A program made the position numbers and the translations under genes. This document shows, piece after piece, positions 42,806 to 52,452 of a stretch of DNA of 64,000 bases (the first letter of the stretch is position 1; each line of letters begins with the position of its first letter). The stretch spans positions 248,357 through 312,356 of the forward strand of contig NZ_PYXZ01000003.1 in assembly GCF_003057875.1 (NCBI RefSeq), given 5' to 3'. The stretch comes from Nocardioides currus (GTDB lineage: Bacteria; Actinomycetota; Actinomycetes; Propionibacteriales; Nocardioidaceae). Under the pieces are notes generated by a model, which ran no database searches, was not told the DNA's origin, and was given only the letters and a program-made list of their open reading frames with translations.

Positions 42806-43341
42806 CCGCGTGGCGGGAACACGCCCTGGAGCGCGATGCAGTAGTTGAGGGTGAGGTAGGGCTGCATGTTGTTGTGCGGCTGCGAGCCGCCGGCGGGGGC
42901 CAGCACGGACGGGGACGCTGTTGTCGGGGAGGGGGCCGCGCCGCCGACGGCCGGGACGGCGTAGGCCATCCCGCCGAGCGAGGCGGCGAGCACCCGGCCG
43001 TCGGCCGGGCGAGCCTGCGTCGCCTGCTGCTGGTCGGCGCGCAGGGTGTGGCGGTGGTGGGGGATCTCGGACTCGAGCAGCGTCACGGACTCCACGCCTC
43101 CGGTCTCGCCGAGCGCTCGCAGCGACAGGCCGGGGCCCTGGCCCGGGTGCACTGCCGCACGGCCCTGGAGGTCGGGCAGCGCGAAGGTGGACGTGCCGTT
43201 GCCGCCGTACGTCGTGCCCAGCAGCGAGAAGAGGGCGGTGTTCTGCGAGATCGGCAGCAGCTGGCCGTTGCAGAACGCCCATCCCCGGGGGGCGAAGTTG
43301 AACGGGAACGCGCGGATCTCGGCGACGAACGGGTCTGCCAT
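42802..43341 (-). CDS. Tail-collar-domain protein (MdpB-like), copy 1
   Basis: 179 residues. The N-terminal phage tail-collar domain is PFNFAPRGWAFCNGQLLPISQNTALFSLLGTTYGGNG and FALPDLQGRAAVHPGQG. The variable middle has PHHRHTLRADQQQA; the conserved end is GGSQPHNNMQPYLTLNYCIALQGVFP. This is the MdpB / microcystin-dependent-protein architecture: short fibre-like trimers with a PHNNMQP-type C-terminus. No signal peptide. A His/Gln-rich loop may bind metal. Confidence 0.92.
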   Translation of the reverse strand: MADPFVAEIRAFPFNFAPRGWAFCNGQLLPISQNTALFSLLGTTYGGNGTSTFALPDLQGRAAVHPGQGPGLSLRALGETGGVESVTLLESEIPHHRHTLRADQQQATQARPADGRVLAASLGGMAYAVPAVGGAAPSPTTASPSVLAPAGGSQPHNNMQPYLTLNYCIALQGVFPPRG

Positions 43342-43354
43342 GTCGGTCTCTCGA

Positions 43355-43858
43355 TCAGGTCGGGTTCGGGAAGATGCCGAAGAGGCTGATGATGTGGTGG
43401 AGCGCCAGGAAGGGCTGCATGTTCTCGTGCGGCTGGCTCCCGCCGGTCGGGGCGACGGCCTGGGCGGCCATGTCCACGTCGGCCGGACGCGTCGAGTAGA
43501 GGTCGACGTTGGGAGAGGACGCGGGCACGCCGTCGGTGGGACGGTTGGCGTGGCCGGGCGCCGACGACGTGACGAGCGTGTGGTTGTGGGCCGGGATCTG
43601 GTTGACGGTCAGCGTGACCTGCTCGACGCCACCGCTCTCGGCCAGGGTGTAGCCGTTGCCCTGGTGCACCTGGATCCGGCCACGCATGTCCGGGAGGGCG
43701 AAGGTGGACTGGCCGTCACCGCCGTAGGTGGTGCCGATGACCTGGAACAGGGTCTCGTTCTCGCTGATCGGCATCAGCTGGCCCTCGCAGAGCGCCCAGC
43801 CGGCCGGGGCGAAGTTGCCCGCGAAGACGCGGATCTCACCCACATAGGGTTGTGCCAT
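43355..43858 (-). CDS. Tail-collar-domain protein (MdpB-like), copy 2
   Basis: 167 residues: VFAGNFAPAGWALCEGQLMPISENETLFQVIGTTYGGDG, FALPDMRGRIQVHQGNG, IPAHNHTL and GGSQPHENMQPFLALHHIISLFGIFP. Starts 12 nt after copy 3 stops. It differs from copies 1 and 3 in having Glu in the ISENE site and HEN in place of HNN/HLN, so the three are not recent duplicates. The trio may form a hetero-oligomeric fibre. Confidence 0.92.
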   Translation of the reverse strand: MAQPYVGEIRVFAGNFAPAGWALCEGQLMPISENETLFQVIGTTYGGDGQSTFALPDMRGRIQVHQGNGYTLAESGGVEQVTLTVNQIPAHNHTLVTSSAPGHANRPTDGVPASSPNVDLYSTRPADVDMAAQAVAPTGGSQPHENMQPFLALHHIISLFGIFPNPT

Positions 43859-43870
43859 CTCGGGTGCCTC

Positions 43871-44368
43871 TCAGGTCTGGCTCGGGAAGATGCCCTGCAA
43901 GGCGATGCAGAAGCTCATGGTCAGGAAGGGCTGCAGGTTGAGGTGGGCCTGCGAGCCGCCGGTGTTCGTGGCACCGCCGGCCAGGCCGACGAGGCTGCTC
44001 GTCGGCGCGGCGTAGGCGTTGGCGGCCGCCGCGAGGTAGTTGCCCGTCGGGTCGACCGTCGTGCCGGCCGAGCCGCTGACGCCCACCTGGTGGGTGTGCG
44101 TCGGGAGCTCGGCCAGGCTGACCGTGTGGGCGGCCTCGCCGGCGCGCTCGCCGAGCGTGTGGCCGCTGCCGACGTGGATCGGGACGCGTCCACGCAGGTC
44201 GGGCAGGGCGAAGTTCGTCCGCCCGTCGCCGCCGTAGGTCGTGCCGAGCAGCGAGAAGAGTCCCTGGTTCTGGTTGATCGGCAGGAGCTGACCGTTGCAC
44301 AGCGCCCAGCCCCGGGGCGGGAACACGAACGAGAACTGGCGGATCTCGCTGAGGAAGGGTTCGGCCAT
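43871..44368 (-). CDS. Tail-collar-domain protein (MdpB-like), copy 3
   Basis: 165 residues: FSFVFPPRGWALCNGQLLPINQNQGLFSLLGTTYGGDG, FALPDLRGRVPIHVGSG, LPTHTHQVGV and GGSQAHLNLQPFLTMSFCIALQGIFP. It begins 31 nt after the giant protein stops, with AGGAGACACCTG ahead of ATG 44368. It is nearest to copy 1 in the shared ALQGIFP ending. Expressed with the giant protein, which may display or export the collar fibre. Confidence 0.92.
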   Translation of the reverse strand: MAEPFLSEIRQFSFVFPPRGWALCNGQLLPINQNQGLFSLLGTTYGGDGRTNFALPDLRGRVPIHVGSGHTLGERAGEAAHTVSLAELPTHTHQVGVSGSAGTTVDPTGNYLAAAANAYAAPTSSLVGLAGGATNTGGSQAHLNLQPFLTMSFCIALQGIFPSQT

Positions 44369-44399
44369 CAGGTGTCTCCTGTCGGTGGGAGGAAGGCGG

Positions 44400-47300
44400 T
44401 CATGGAGCCACGCACGTGCTCGGGCCGGTTGCGTAGGCGCCCGTCGTCGTCGCCACGGCGCCGTTGTTGGCGTTGGTGAACCACGTGTTGGCGGCGCCTC
44501 CGAAGCTCGGCACCCGGGTGGGAATGGTCGGGTGGCCCTGGATCACGATGCTGGGCTGGCCGGTCGCCGCCTGGGTCGTGCCAGTCACGCTCAGGCAGGT
44601 GTTGTTGGCCGTGTCCTCGGGCGCGTTGTTGAAGCGCCCCACGAACGCCTGCTGTGCCGTGGCCCCGTTGGTCGACCCGACCACGTTGTTCTGGACCGTG
44701 ACGTCGGACGCCATGGTGCCGCCGGTGGATCGTGCCGACACGGCCGGTCCCGCGCACTCGCGGACGTCGTTGAGCGCGACGTAGGCGCGCAGGGCGCCGC
44801 TGCCGTCCCGGTTGCGGAGGTCGAACCCGGAGGCGCTCGCGCTGCACGAGTCCGTGCCCGAGCCGCCGATCCGGTTGCGCAGGAGGGAGCCACGCACGAC
44901 CCCAGCGGCAGCCGTGCCGTTGGCGGAGACCGTCACGGCCGAGGTGCGGGCGCCACGGATCGTGTTGCTGTCGGCCGAGAGGTAGGCGTTGCCGCCCCAG
45001 CCCGTGCCGGACCCGGCCACCACGATGCCGCCGCCCAGGGCGCCGGCTGCGACCGCGGTCGCGGACGTGGTGAACGAGCTGCGCGCGACGCTGGTGGTCA
45101 GCGTGCTGGTCGTGCCGGTCGCACTGCCCTGCACGTGGTCGCCGAGGTTGTCGCGGAACACCGAGTCGGACACGTTGAGGGTCGCCGCGTCCGCGCCGGC
45201 GACGTCCGTGCGCGCTCCGTCGCCGGAGGCGCCACCGCGCCGGCCGGCGTCGGAGACCAGCGACGTGAGGACGGTCAGCGAGCCTCGGCCCGACGCCACC
45301 AGGTTGGAGTCGTAGGAGTCGCCCACGAACGAGCCGGTGAGGCGGACCCCGGCGCCGGTGAGAGCGGCGTTGCCGGTGAAGTCGACACCGTTCTCGCCGA
45401 CCGCGTCGCCGCTGCCCGTGACCTGGCTGTCGGTCAGGTTCACGATGCCGGCCGTGCCGACGGCCTCGACGCCGTGGCCGCGGCTGCCGTCGATCGACAT
45501 GGACGTCAGGGTCGTGGCCCGCGTGTTGACCAGGCGGACGCCGGAGGCGCTCGAGTTGCGGATCACGCCTCCGGAGCAGGCGGCGAGGACCGGGGTGGCG
45601 GTGAGGGTGGCCGGGGTGCCCGGGCCGGTCGTGCCGGTGGTGCCGGCGGTCACGTCGCCACCGCAGGTCGTGCCGCCGCCGACGACGGTGAAGATGCCGT
45701 TGCTGACGCCGGTGTCCTGGAGGTTGATGCCGTTGACGGCGCCGTCGGAGGACACCGATGCGAAGGTGACGCCGCTCGCCCCGGTGCTCGTGCCGATGGC
45801 GGTGCCGACGATGCCGACGGCGGTCCCGGTCGTGGTCGACACGGTGCTGCCCGTGCCGGTGGCCGAGATCGTGCCGCCGCCCGAGGCTGAGAACCCGGCC
45901 TGTCCGGGGTTCGCGGTGCGCAGGGTGAGGCGTCCGGACAGGTTGAGGGTCGTGCCGCTCGTGCCCATCGTGATCCCGGCGCCGGCGAGGGTGGCGGGCA
46001 CCGCCAGCACGCCCCCGGTGTGGCCGGTGACGCGGAGGGGCTGGCCGCCCGCGCTGCCGGCCGTGCCGTCGGCCGCGACGACCGACCCGGCGATGGTGGC
46101 GCTGCCGGTCCCGGTGCCGACGGCGATGCCGGTGCCGGTGGTGGTGGTGACGGCGTTGGCGGCGTTGCTGAGGATCAGGTTGCCGAACCCGGAGTAGGTG
46201 ACGGCGTTCGCCGTACCCGTCGAGAGCGACAGCGGACCGCTGAACGTGACCGTGGCCCCGTTGGTGCCGACCTCGATGCCGCCCGAGTTGGCGTTCGCCG
46301 ACGAGCTGACCGGGCCGCTGAACGTGATCGAACCGGAGTTGAAGGTCGTCACGCGTACGGCGCCGAGCGTGCCGCCGACGATCGTGGCCGCGTTCTGGTG
46401 GTCGACCAGGTTGCCGGCCGAGTAGTCGACCGCCCAGCGCGTGCCGCCCCGCAGGGTGACGTCGGAGGTCACCGTCGAGCTGGTCGTGCCGCTGGTGGCC
46501 AGGGCGGCACCGTTGCCGGTCGAGGTGATGTCGAGGCCGCTGATCGTGCTGCCGGTGGAGGCCTGCACCGCCGTCGACACACCGGTCGCGGTGAGGGTCG
46601 GTGCCGCACCCGCCGGGACCAGCCCGGGTAGTCCCGCCCGCTCGCCGATGAGCTTCTGCCCGGCCTCGAGCACCAGGACCGACGTGGCCGAGGAATAGGA
46701 GCCCGCGTGCACGAAGATCTCGTCGTCGGGGCCGTCCGGGTCGGTGTTGATCAGGTTGAGCGTCGAGAGCGAGGTGAACGGCGCGGTGGAGCGGCCGGTC
46801 CCGGGGGCCGTGCCCGAGTCGTCGACCCACCAGATGCGGCGGGTGCCGACGAGCATGGCGAGCGTGCCGGTCGAGATGGCCTCGCCGTCGGTGACGGAGT
46901 AGGTGAACGTGTCGGTCACGTCCTTGTCGCCGGCCTCGGGGAGGTAGCTGAACGATCCGGTCGCGGTGATCGTGAGCGACCCGCCCTGGCTGCCGGTGAG
47001 GGTGCCCGGGACGACGGAGAGCGCGTCGCCGTCCTGGTCGGTGTCGTTGGCCAGCGGCAGTGAGCCGGTGAGGGTGACGACCGGTCCGGTGGTCGTGACG
47101 GGACCGAGCTTGGCGAGCGTGTTGCCGATCGTGCCGTCGTAGCTGTCGGCGCCGACGGCCGGGGCGTCGTTGACGTCGTTGACCGTGATGGTGAAGGACG
47201 TCGCGTAGGACAGCCCCCCGTTGTCGGTGACGCGCACACGGACCGTGTAGCTCGACCTCGTCTCGACGTCGAAGGCACTGGCCGTCGTCAGCTGGCCGCC

Positions 47301-50300
47301 GACGATCGCGAACGACGCGTTGTCGGTGTCGCCGGCGCCGGCCGCGAGGGAGTAGGTGAACGTGGAGCCGGCATCGGGGTCCGAGGCGCTGAGGGTGCCG
47401 ACGACCGTGCCGGCGGGCTTGTTCTCGTCGACGTCGGAGCGGCTCAGGGCCAAGGCCGTGGGTGCCTCGTTGACGTCGGTGACGGTGATGGTGAAGGCGC
47501 GGTCGAACGACAACCCGCCGGCGTCGGCGGTGCGGACCCGCACGGTGTAGGTCGTGCGCTGCTCGAAGTCGAGGTCGGCGACGGCCCGTAGCGAGCCACC
47601 GGTGATCGAGAACGCTGCGTTGTCCGCGCTGCCGGCGCCGCCCACGAGGGCGTAGGAGAAGGGCAGGGGGCCGTCGGGGTCGGTCGTCGTGAAGGTCCCG
47701 ACGACCGCGTCGGGACCCGAGCTCTCCGGGATCGAGGAGCTGTCCAGGGTGAGGGCTGTCGGCGCCTCGTTGACGTTGGTGACGGTGATGGTGACGTCGC
47801 GCACGAACGACAGGCCGCCACCGTCGGTGACCCGCACCCGCACGGCGTACGACGCCTTCGTCTCGCGGTCGAAGACCGCAGCGGTGACGAGGTCGCCGCC
47901 GGCGATCGCGAACTGCGCGTTGTCGAGGGCGCCGGTGACGAGGGCGTACGTCGCGGTGTCGCCCGCGTCCGGGTCGGTGCTGCCGAGGATGCCGACAGAG
48001 GTGCCGGCGTCGGCGTTCTCGAGGACCGACTGGTTGCTGAGGGTCAGGGCGGTGGGCGCCTCGTTGACGTCGGTCACCGCAACGGTGAAGTCGCGGACGA
48101 ACGTCAGGCCGCCCGCGTCGGTGACGCGGACCCGTGCGGTGAGGGAGGGGGTCGCCTCGAAGTCGATGCCCGCGGCCACGACGAGCCTGCCGCTGCTGAT
48201 CGAGAACGTCGCGTTGTCGGCGGCGCCGGCCACGAGGGCGTACGCCGCGGTGTCGCCGGCGTCGGGATCGGTGCTCGCGAGGGTGCCGACCACGGTGCCG
48301 ACCGACGAGTTCTCGGCAACGGACTGGTTGCTCAGCGTCAGGGCCGTGGGGGCCTCGTTGACGTCGGTGACGGTGATGACCAGGACCTTCTCGAACGCCT
48401 GGGCCGGGGTGCCGGCGTCGGTGACGCGGACGCGGACCGAGTGGCTCGACCGTGCCTCGAAGTCGAACGAGCGACCGGCGCGCAGGGTGTTGCCGGTGAT
48501 CGTGAACTCGTCGTTGTCGCCGTCGCCGGTGCCCGCGACGAGCTCGTAGGTGTAGGGCGCGAGCCCGTCGGGGTCGGTGGCCGCGAGGGTGCCGACGGTC
48601 GCGTCGGTGCCGGCGTTCTCCGCGATCGTGCTGCTCGAGAGGGTGATGTCGCTCGGGGCGTCGTTGATCGCGTCGACGGTGATCGTGAAGCTCGCCTCGC
48701 GGGTCAGGCCGCCGGCGTCGGTCACGCGGACGCGGACGGCGTAGGAGCTCTTCGTCGCCTCGTCGAGGACCTCGGCGGTCTCGATCGTCGCGCCGTCGAT
48801 GGCGAAGGCGTCGTTGTCGTCGGACCCCGGCCCGCCGACCAGGGTGTAGGTCGCGGTGTCGCCGGCGTCGGGGTCGGTGCTGTCGAGGTCGCCGACGGGG
48901 GTGCCGACCGGCTGGTGCTCGGGCACGACGGTGTCGTCGAGGGTGAGCGAGGTGGGAGCCTCGTTGACGTCCACGACCTCGATGGCGAAGGTCTCGACCA
49001 GCGACTCGGCCGGGGTCGCGCCGTCGCTGACGCGGACCCGGATCGCGTAGCTGTCCTGGTCCTCGAAGTCGAAGGCGTCGTCGGCCGTGAGGGTGTCGCC
49101 GGTGATCGCGAACGCGTCGTTGTCGCCCGAGCCCGGGCCGCCCACGAGGTCGTAGGTGAAGGGCGCCGGTCCGTCGCTGTCGACGGCGGCGAAGGTGCCG
49201 ACGACGAGGGCGGTCGCGTTCTCCTCGATCGAGGTGCTCGACAGGCTGAGCGCGGTCGGGGCGTCGTTGATCGGGTCGACGGCGATCGTGAACGCCGCCT
49301 CGCGGGTCAGGCCGCCGTCGTCGGTGACGCGCACGCGGATGTCGTACTCGTTCTTCGTCGCCTCGTCGAGGACCTCCGCCGTCGCGACGGTGGTGCCGTC
49401 GATGGTGAAGGCGTCGTTGTCGTCGGATCCCGGGCCGCTGACGAGGGTGTACGTCGCGGTGTCGCCGGCGTCGGGGTCGGCGCTGTCGAGCTCGCCCACC
49501 GCCGTACCCACCGGCTGGTGCTCGTCGACGGCGTCGTCGGAGAGGGTCAGCGAGGTCGGGGCCTCGTTGACGTCGAGGACGTCGATGGTGAACGTGCGGG
49601 CGAAGGTCTCGCCGCCGGCGTCGGTGACGACGACCCGGGCGGTGGCGGAGGGAGTGGACTCGACGTCGAAGGAGTCGGCCGCGACCAGCTCGTCGCCGTC
49701 GACGGCGAAGCGGTCGTTGTCGGCGGCAGCAGGCACGAGGGCGTACGTCGCCGTGTCCCCCGCGTCCGGGTCCGTGCTCGACAGCGTGCCGACGGTGGTG
49801 CCGACGGGGCTGTTCTCGACGATGGTGTCGCCGTCGAGGGCGAGGCTGGTGGGCGCCTCGTTGACGTCGGTGACGGTCACCTGGACGTCGGCGTCGAGGT
49901 CCGCCGTACCCCCGGCGTGGATGCCGACCGTGCGGGTCGGGTCGGTCTCGAAGTCGAGACCGGTCGACCACAGCTCGTCGCCGTCGCGGATCTCGAGGTC
50001 GGTGCCACCGGAGGTGATGGTGAAGACGGGTGCGCTGTCGGCGTCGGGGTCGTCGACGGACAGGGTGCCGATGAGTGCCTCGGCGTTCTCCGTGACCGTG
50101 TCGCCGGACAGGTCGATGGTGGTCGGGTCCTCGTCGACGTCGGTGACGTCGATGGTGAAGGAGCGCGTCAGGTCGACGACGCCGTTGTCCTGCACGCGGA
50201 TCGTCAGCTGACGGGTGGCGGCGGCCTCGTGGTCGAGGGCCCGCGTGGTCCACACCTGGTCGCCGGCGCGGATCTCGAAGTCGGCGCCGCCCGCGGTGAT

Positions 50301-51242
50301 CGCGAACGCGGGCGCGGTCGAGGGGTCGGGGTCGGTGATCGACAGCGTGCCGACCTTGGCGACGGCGTTCTCCTCGACCGTCGTGGGAGCGAGGTCGAAG
50401 GTCGTGGGCTGGACGGTCGGGGTGACGGTGGGCGTCGCCGTGGGGGTGGGGGTCGGGGTCGGCGTGGGGGTGGGGGTGGCTGTCGGGGGGGCCGTGGGCG
50501 TCGCGGTGGGCGTGGGGACGGGCGCGGACGGCGTGACCTTGATCGACAGCGCGCGACCTCGGCGCTTGCCCAGGAGGTCGATGGCCTGGACCCGCACGGC
50601 GAGGCTCGGGTGGTCGGCGGCGGTGACGGAGGAGGTCACGAAGAGCTGGTCGCCGCGCAGCTGGACGAGGTCGTTGTCGTCGTCACCGGTGCCCTTCTGC
50701 AGGCGGAACCGGATCCGGTCGCCGGGGTCGGTGTCGCGAGCGGTCAGCAGGCCGGCGCTGACGCGCCCGGCGTTCTCGGGGATCGCACCGCCCGTGCGGC
50801 GCGGCTTGCCGGGGATGTGGTTGATCGCGCGGAAGAACGTGCCGTCGCAGTCCGCGCGCCGCTCGACGTGCACGAGGCGACCGGCCCGGCCGGTGGCGCA
50901 GAGCAGCCCGTCCTTGTTGCGGGGGAGGGTGAGCTCGCGCTCGCCGTCCTCGCAGCGTCCACCCGTCAGGGCGCCGTCGTGGTCACGGCACAGCGTGAGC
51001 GGCCGGTCGACGCGCAGCGCCGCCCGGCGCTCGTCGTCGCGGCACGACTCGGCGGCGCGCGCCGAGTCGCGCGAGACGCAGACCGACGTGAGGTCGGTCG
51101 GCCTCGACGCGGCATTTGCCGACGGGCTGTTCTTGACGACCTGGACGGTCGCGACGGGTGCAGCCGAAGCAGGCACGACGGCAAGAGCTGCCCCGACGGT
51201 CGTCAGGATCGCAGTGGCCGCCAGGGTGCGCACACAAGACAT
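44400..51242 (-). CDS. Giant secreted cadherin-repeat/beta-helix protein (2,280 residues)
   Basis: A Sec signal peptide (1-27) precedes a Cys-containing region (about 45-135) in which CxxDRDGAL-like repeats recur. One tail-associated domain (150-240) and a Thr-Pro linker (about 244-282) follow. Then come about eleven cadherin-like repeats (285-1357) of roughly 100 residues, each ending in a variant of VTDVNEAPT and containing DxDxGDTATY and DNDAF calcium-type motifs. An Ig/VCBS-like repeat lies at about 1360-1470 and a long right-handed beta-helix, Gly/Thr/Ser-rich, at about 1480-2260. It ends TGPSTCVAP; no LPXTG, membrane anchor or type-I-secretion tail. ATG 51242 has AGGA at ideal distance. 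Probable large calcium-dependent surface adhesin heading the tail-collar operon. Confidence 0.88.
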   Translation of the reverse strand: MSCVRTLAATAILTTVGAALAVVPASAAPVATVQVVKNSPSANAASRPTDLTSVCVSRDSARAAESCRDDERRAALRVDRPLTLCRDHDGALTGGRCEDGERELTLPRNKDGLLCATGRAGRLVHVERRADCDGTFFRAINHIPGKPRRTGGAIPENAGRVSAGLLTARDTDPGDRIRFRLQKGTGDDDNDLVQLRGDQLFVTSSVTAADHPSLAVRVQAIDLLGKRRGRALSIKVTPSAPVPTPTATPTAPPTATPTPTPTPTPTPTATPTVTPTVQPTTFDLAPTTVEENAVAKVGTLSITDPDPSTAPAFAITAGGADFEIRAGDQVWTTRALDHEAAATRQLTIRVQDNGVVDLTRSFTIDVTDVDEDPTTIDLSGDTVTENAEALIGTLSVDDPDADSAPVFTITSGGTDLEIRDGDELWSTGLDFETDPTRTVGIHAGGTADLDADVQVTVTDVNEAPTSLALDGDTIVENSPVGTTVGTLSSTDPDAGDTATYALVPAAADNDRFAVDGDELVAADSFDVESTPSATARVVVTDAGGETFARTFTIDVLDVNEAPTSLTLSDDAVDEHQPVGTAVGELDSADPDAGDTATYTLVSGPGSDDNDAFTIDGTTVATAEVLDEATKNEYDIRVRVTDDGGLTREAAFTIAVDPINDAPTALSLSSTSIEENATALVVGTFAAVDSDGPAPFTYDLVGGPGSGDNDAFAITGDTLTADDAFDFEDQDSYAIRVRVSDGATPAESLVETFAIEVVDVNEAPTSLTLDDTVVPEHQPVGTPVGDLDSTDPDAGDTATYTLVGGPGSDDNDAFAIDGATIETAEVLDEATKSSYAVRVRVTDAGGLTREASFTITVDAINDAPSDITLSSSTIAENAGTDATVGTLAATDPDGLAPYTYELVAGTGDGDNDEFTITGNTLRAGRSFDFEARSSHSVRVRVTDAGTPAQAFEKVLVITVTDVNEAPTALTLSNQSVAENSSVGTVVGTLASTDPDAGDTAAYALVAGAADNATFSISSGRLVVAAGIDFEATPSLTARVRVTDAGGLTFVRDFTVAVTDVNEAPTALTLSNQSVLENADAGTSVGILGSTDPDAGDTATYALVTGALDNAQFAIAGGDLVTAAVFDRETKASYAVRVRVTDGGGLSFVRDVTITVTNVNEAPTALTLDSSSIPESSGPDAVVGTFTTTDPDGPLPFSYALVGGAGSADNAAFSITGGSLRAVADLDFEQRTTYTVRVRTADAGGLSFDRAFTITVTDVNEAPTALALSRSDVDENKPAGTVVGTLSASDPDAGSTFTYSLAAGAGDTDNASFAIVGGQLTTASAFDVETRSSYTVRVRVTDNGGLSYATSFTITVNDVNDAPAVGADSYDGTIGNTLAKLGPVTTTGPVVTLTGSLPLANDTDQDGDALSVVPGTLTGSQGGSLTITATGSFSYLPEAGDKDVTDTFTYSVTDGEAISTGTLAMLVGTRRIWWVDDSGTAPGTGRSTAPFTSLSTLNLINTDPDGPDDEIFVHAGSYSSATSVLVLEAGQKLIGERAGLPGLVPAGAAPTLTATGVSTAVQASTGSTISGLDITSTGNGAALATSGTTSSTVTSDVTLRGGTRWAVDYSAGNLVDHQNAATIVGGTLGAVRVTTFNSGSITFSGPVSSSANANSGGIEVGTNGATVTFSGPLSLSTGTANAVTYSGFGNLILSNAANAVTTTTGTGIAVGTGTGSATIAGSVVAADGTAGSAGGQPLRVTGHTGGVLAVPATLAGAGITMGTSGTTLNLSGRLTLRTANPGQAGFSASGGGTISATGTGSTVSTTTGTAVGIVGTAIGTSTGASGVTFASVSSDGAVNGINLQDTGVSNGIFTVVGGGTTCGGDVTAGTTGTTGPGTPATLTATPVLAACSGGVIRNSSASGVRLVNTRATTLTSMSIDGSRGHGVEAVGTAGIVNLTDSQVTGSGDAVGENGVDFTGNAALTGAGVRLTGSFVGDSYDSNLVASGRGSLTVLTSLVSDAGRRGGASGDGARTDVAGADAATLNVSDSVFRDNLGDHVQGSATGTTSTLTTSVARSSFTTSATAVAAGALGGGIVVAGSGTGWGGNAYLSADSNTIRGARTSAVTVSANGTAAAGVVRGSLLRNRIGGSGTDSCSASASGFDLRNRDGSGALRAYVALNDVRECAGPAVSARSTGGTMASDVTVQNNVVGSTNGATAQQAFVGRFNNAPEDTANNTCLSVTGTTQAATGQPSIVIQGHPTIPTRVPSFGGAANTWFTNANNGAVATTTGAYATGPSTCVAP

Positions 51243-51365
51243 TCGTGGTCCTCCCCACAGGTGGGCACGAACCTACGAAGGATCCGGCGTCCTGTCCGGG
51301 GAATGGCGAACATCGCCGGGGCCGTCCCGTCGCCCGACGAGTGGGGTGTGACGGTGCCCACGTCC

Positions 51366-51371
51366 TAGGGT
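51366..51371 (+). promoter_or_regulatory. -10 element TAGGGT for leaderless aminotransferase gene
   Basis: TAGGGT is followed by seven bases and ATG 51379. The remainder of the 136-nt divergent gap holds small GC-rich palindromes (CCCAC-AG-GTGGG near 51252) but no clear operator. Confidence 0.5.
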
Positions 51372-51378
51372 GTCGGCC

Positions 51379-52452
51379 ATGGCTCAGACACCGCAGGCGC
51401 GCGCCAACGTGGCGGCGATCCCGACCTACGTCCCCGGCAAGCCGCCGACGCCGCGACCCGGCCTCACGACCTTCAAGCTCTCCTCCAACGAGAACCCCTA
51501 CCCGCCGCTGCCCGGCGTGGTCGAGGCAGCGCTGGGGGCGGCCGAGGCGATGAACCGATATCCCGACATGGGCAACTCCGCGTTGTACGCCGCTCTGTCG
51601 GACTACCTCGACGTGCCGGTCTCCGACCTCGCCGCCGCGACCGGGTCGGTAGCGCTGATCTACCAGCTCTTCAACGCCTTCTGCGAGCCCGGCGACGAGG
51701 TCGTCTACGCGTGGCGCTCCTTCGAGGCCTACCCGATCGCCGCGACCGCCGCCGCCGCGGTGTCGGTGCAGGTCCCGGTGCGGCCCGACGGCCGTCACGA
51801 CCTCGACGCGATGGCGGCCGCGATCACCGACCGCACCAGGGTCGTGATCGTGTGCACGCCCAACAACCCGACGGGGCCGGGCGTCACCCAGTCGGAGCTG
51901 GACGCCTTCCTGGCCCGCGTGCCGTCGCACGTGCTGGTGGTGGTGGACGAGGCCTACCTCGAGTTCGTCCGGATGGACGAAGCGATCGACGGGCTCGCGA
52001 CCTACCGGGCGCACCCGAACGTCGTGCTCACCCGGACCTTCTCCAAGGCCTACGGGCTGGCCGGCTTCCGGGTCGGCTACGCCGTCGGATCGCCGGCGAT
52101 CGCCGGCGCCCTCCGCGCCGTGTCGCTGCCCTTCGGCGTCTCGAGCGTCGCCCAGGCCGCAGCGATCGCCTCGCTCGCCTCCGCCGACGCGCTGTTCGAG
52201 CGGGTCGGGGCACTGGTGGACGAGCGCTCCCGGGTGGTCGAGGGCGTCCGCGCCGCCGGCTGGGACATCCCCGACGCCCAGGGCAACTTCGTGTGGTTCG
52301 CGCTCGGTGAGCGCACCGACGAGTTCGCCGCCGCGGCCGACGAGCTCGGCATCGTCGTACGCCCCTTCGCCGGCGAGGGGGCCCGCGTGTCCATCGGTGA
52401 GGACGAGGCGAACGACCGGCTGATCGAGCTCGCGCGCACCTTCCCGCGCTGA
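51379..52452 (+). CDS. HisC-type aminotransferase (histidinol-phosphate or aromatic)
   Basis: 357-residue fold-type I PLP enzyme: KLSSNENPYPPLPGV, NRYPDMGNSALYAALSDYL, TPNNPTGPGV, VDEAYLEFV, and the PLP Lys in TRTFSKAYGLAGFRVGY. No other his genes are near, and actinobacteria usually carry a second HisC-like enzyme acting on phenylpyruvate (Pat), so aromatic amino-acid transamination is at least as likely. It ends at a palindromic repeat. Confidence 0.87.
   Translation: MAQTPQARANVAAIPTYVPGKPPTPRPGLTTFKLSSNENPYPPLPGVVEAALGAAEAMNRYPDMGNSALYAALSDYLDVPVSDLAAATGSVALIYQLFNAFCEPGDEVVYAWRSFEAYPIAATAAAAVSVQVPVRPDGRHDLDAMAAAITDRTRVVIVCTPNNPTGPGVTQSELDAFLARVPSHVLVVVDEAYLEFVRMDEAIDGLATYRAHPNVVLTRTFSKAYGLAGFRVGYAVGSPAIAGALRAVSLPFGVSSVAQAAAIASLASADALFERVGALVDERSRVVEGVRAAGWDIPDAQGNFVWFALGERTDEFAAAADELGIVVRPFAGEGARVSIGEDEANDRLIELARTFPR

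Noticed and set aside
41085..44368. Prophage or contractile injection system
   Set aside because: Only tail-collar-type genes are present. There is no capsid, portal, terminase, sheath, tube, baseplate, lysis or integrase gene, and base composition matches the surroundings.
44368..51368. Other very long open frames in this region on both strands (up to ~1,960 residues)
   Set aside because: They are GC-rich shadows of the giant protein gene, with Arg/Gly/Asp-rich composition, no signal peptide and no domain.
48441..51368. 975-residue protein on the plus strand opposite the giant gene
   Set aside because: It follows the third-position pattern of the minus-strand gene and consists of Arg/Gly/Val/Asp-rich sequence without recognisable motifs.
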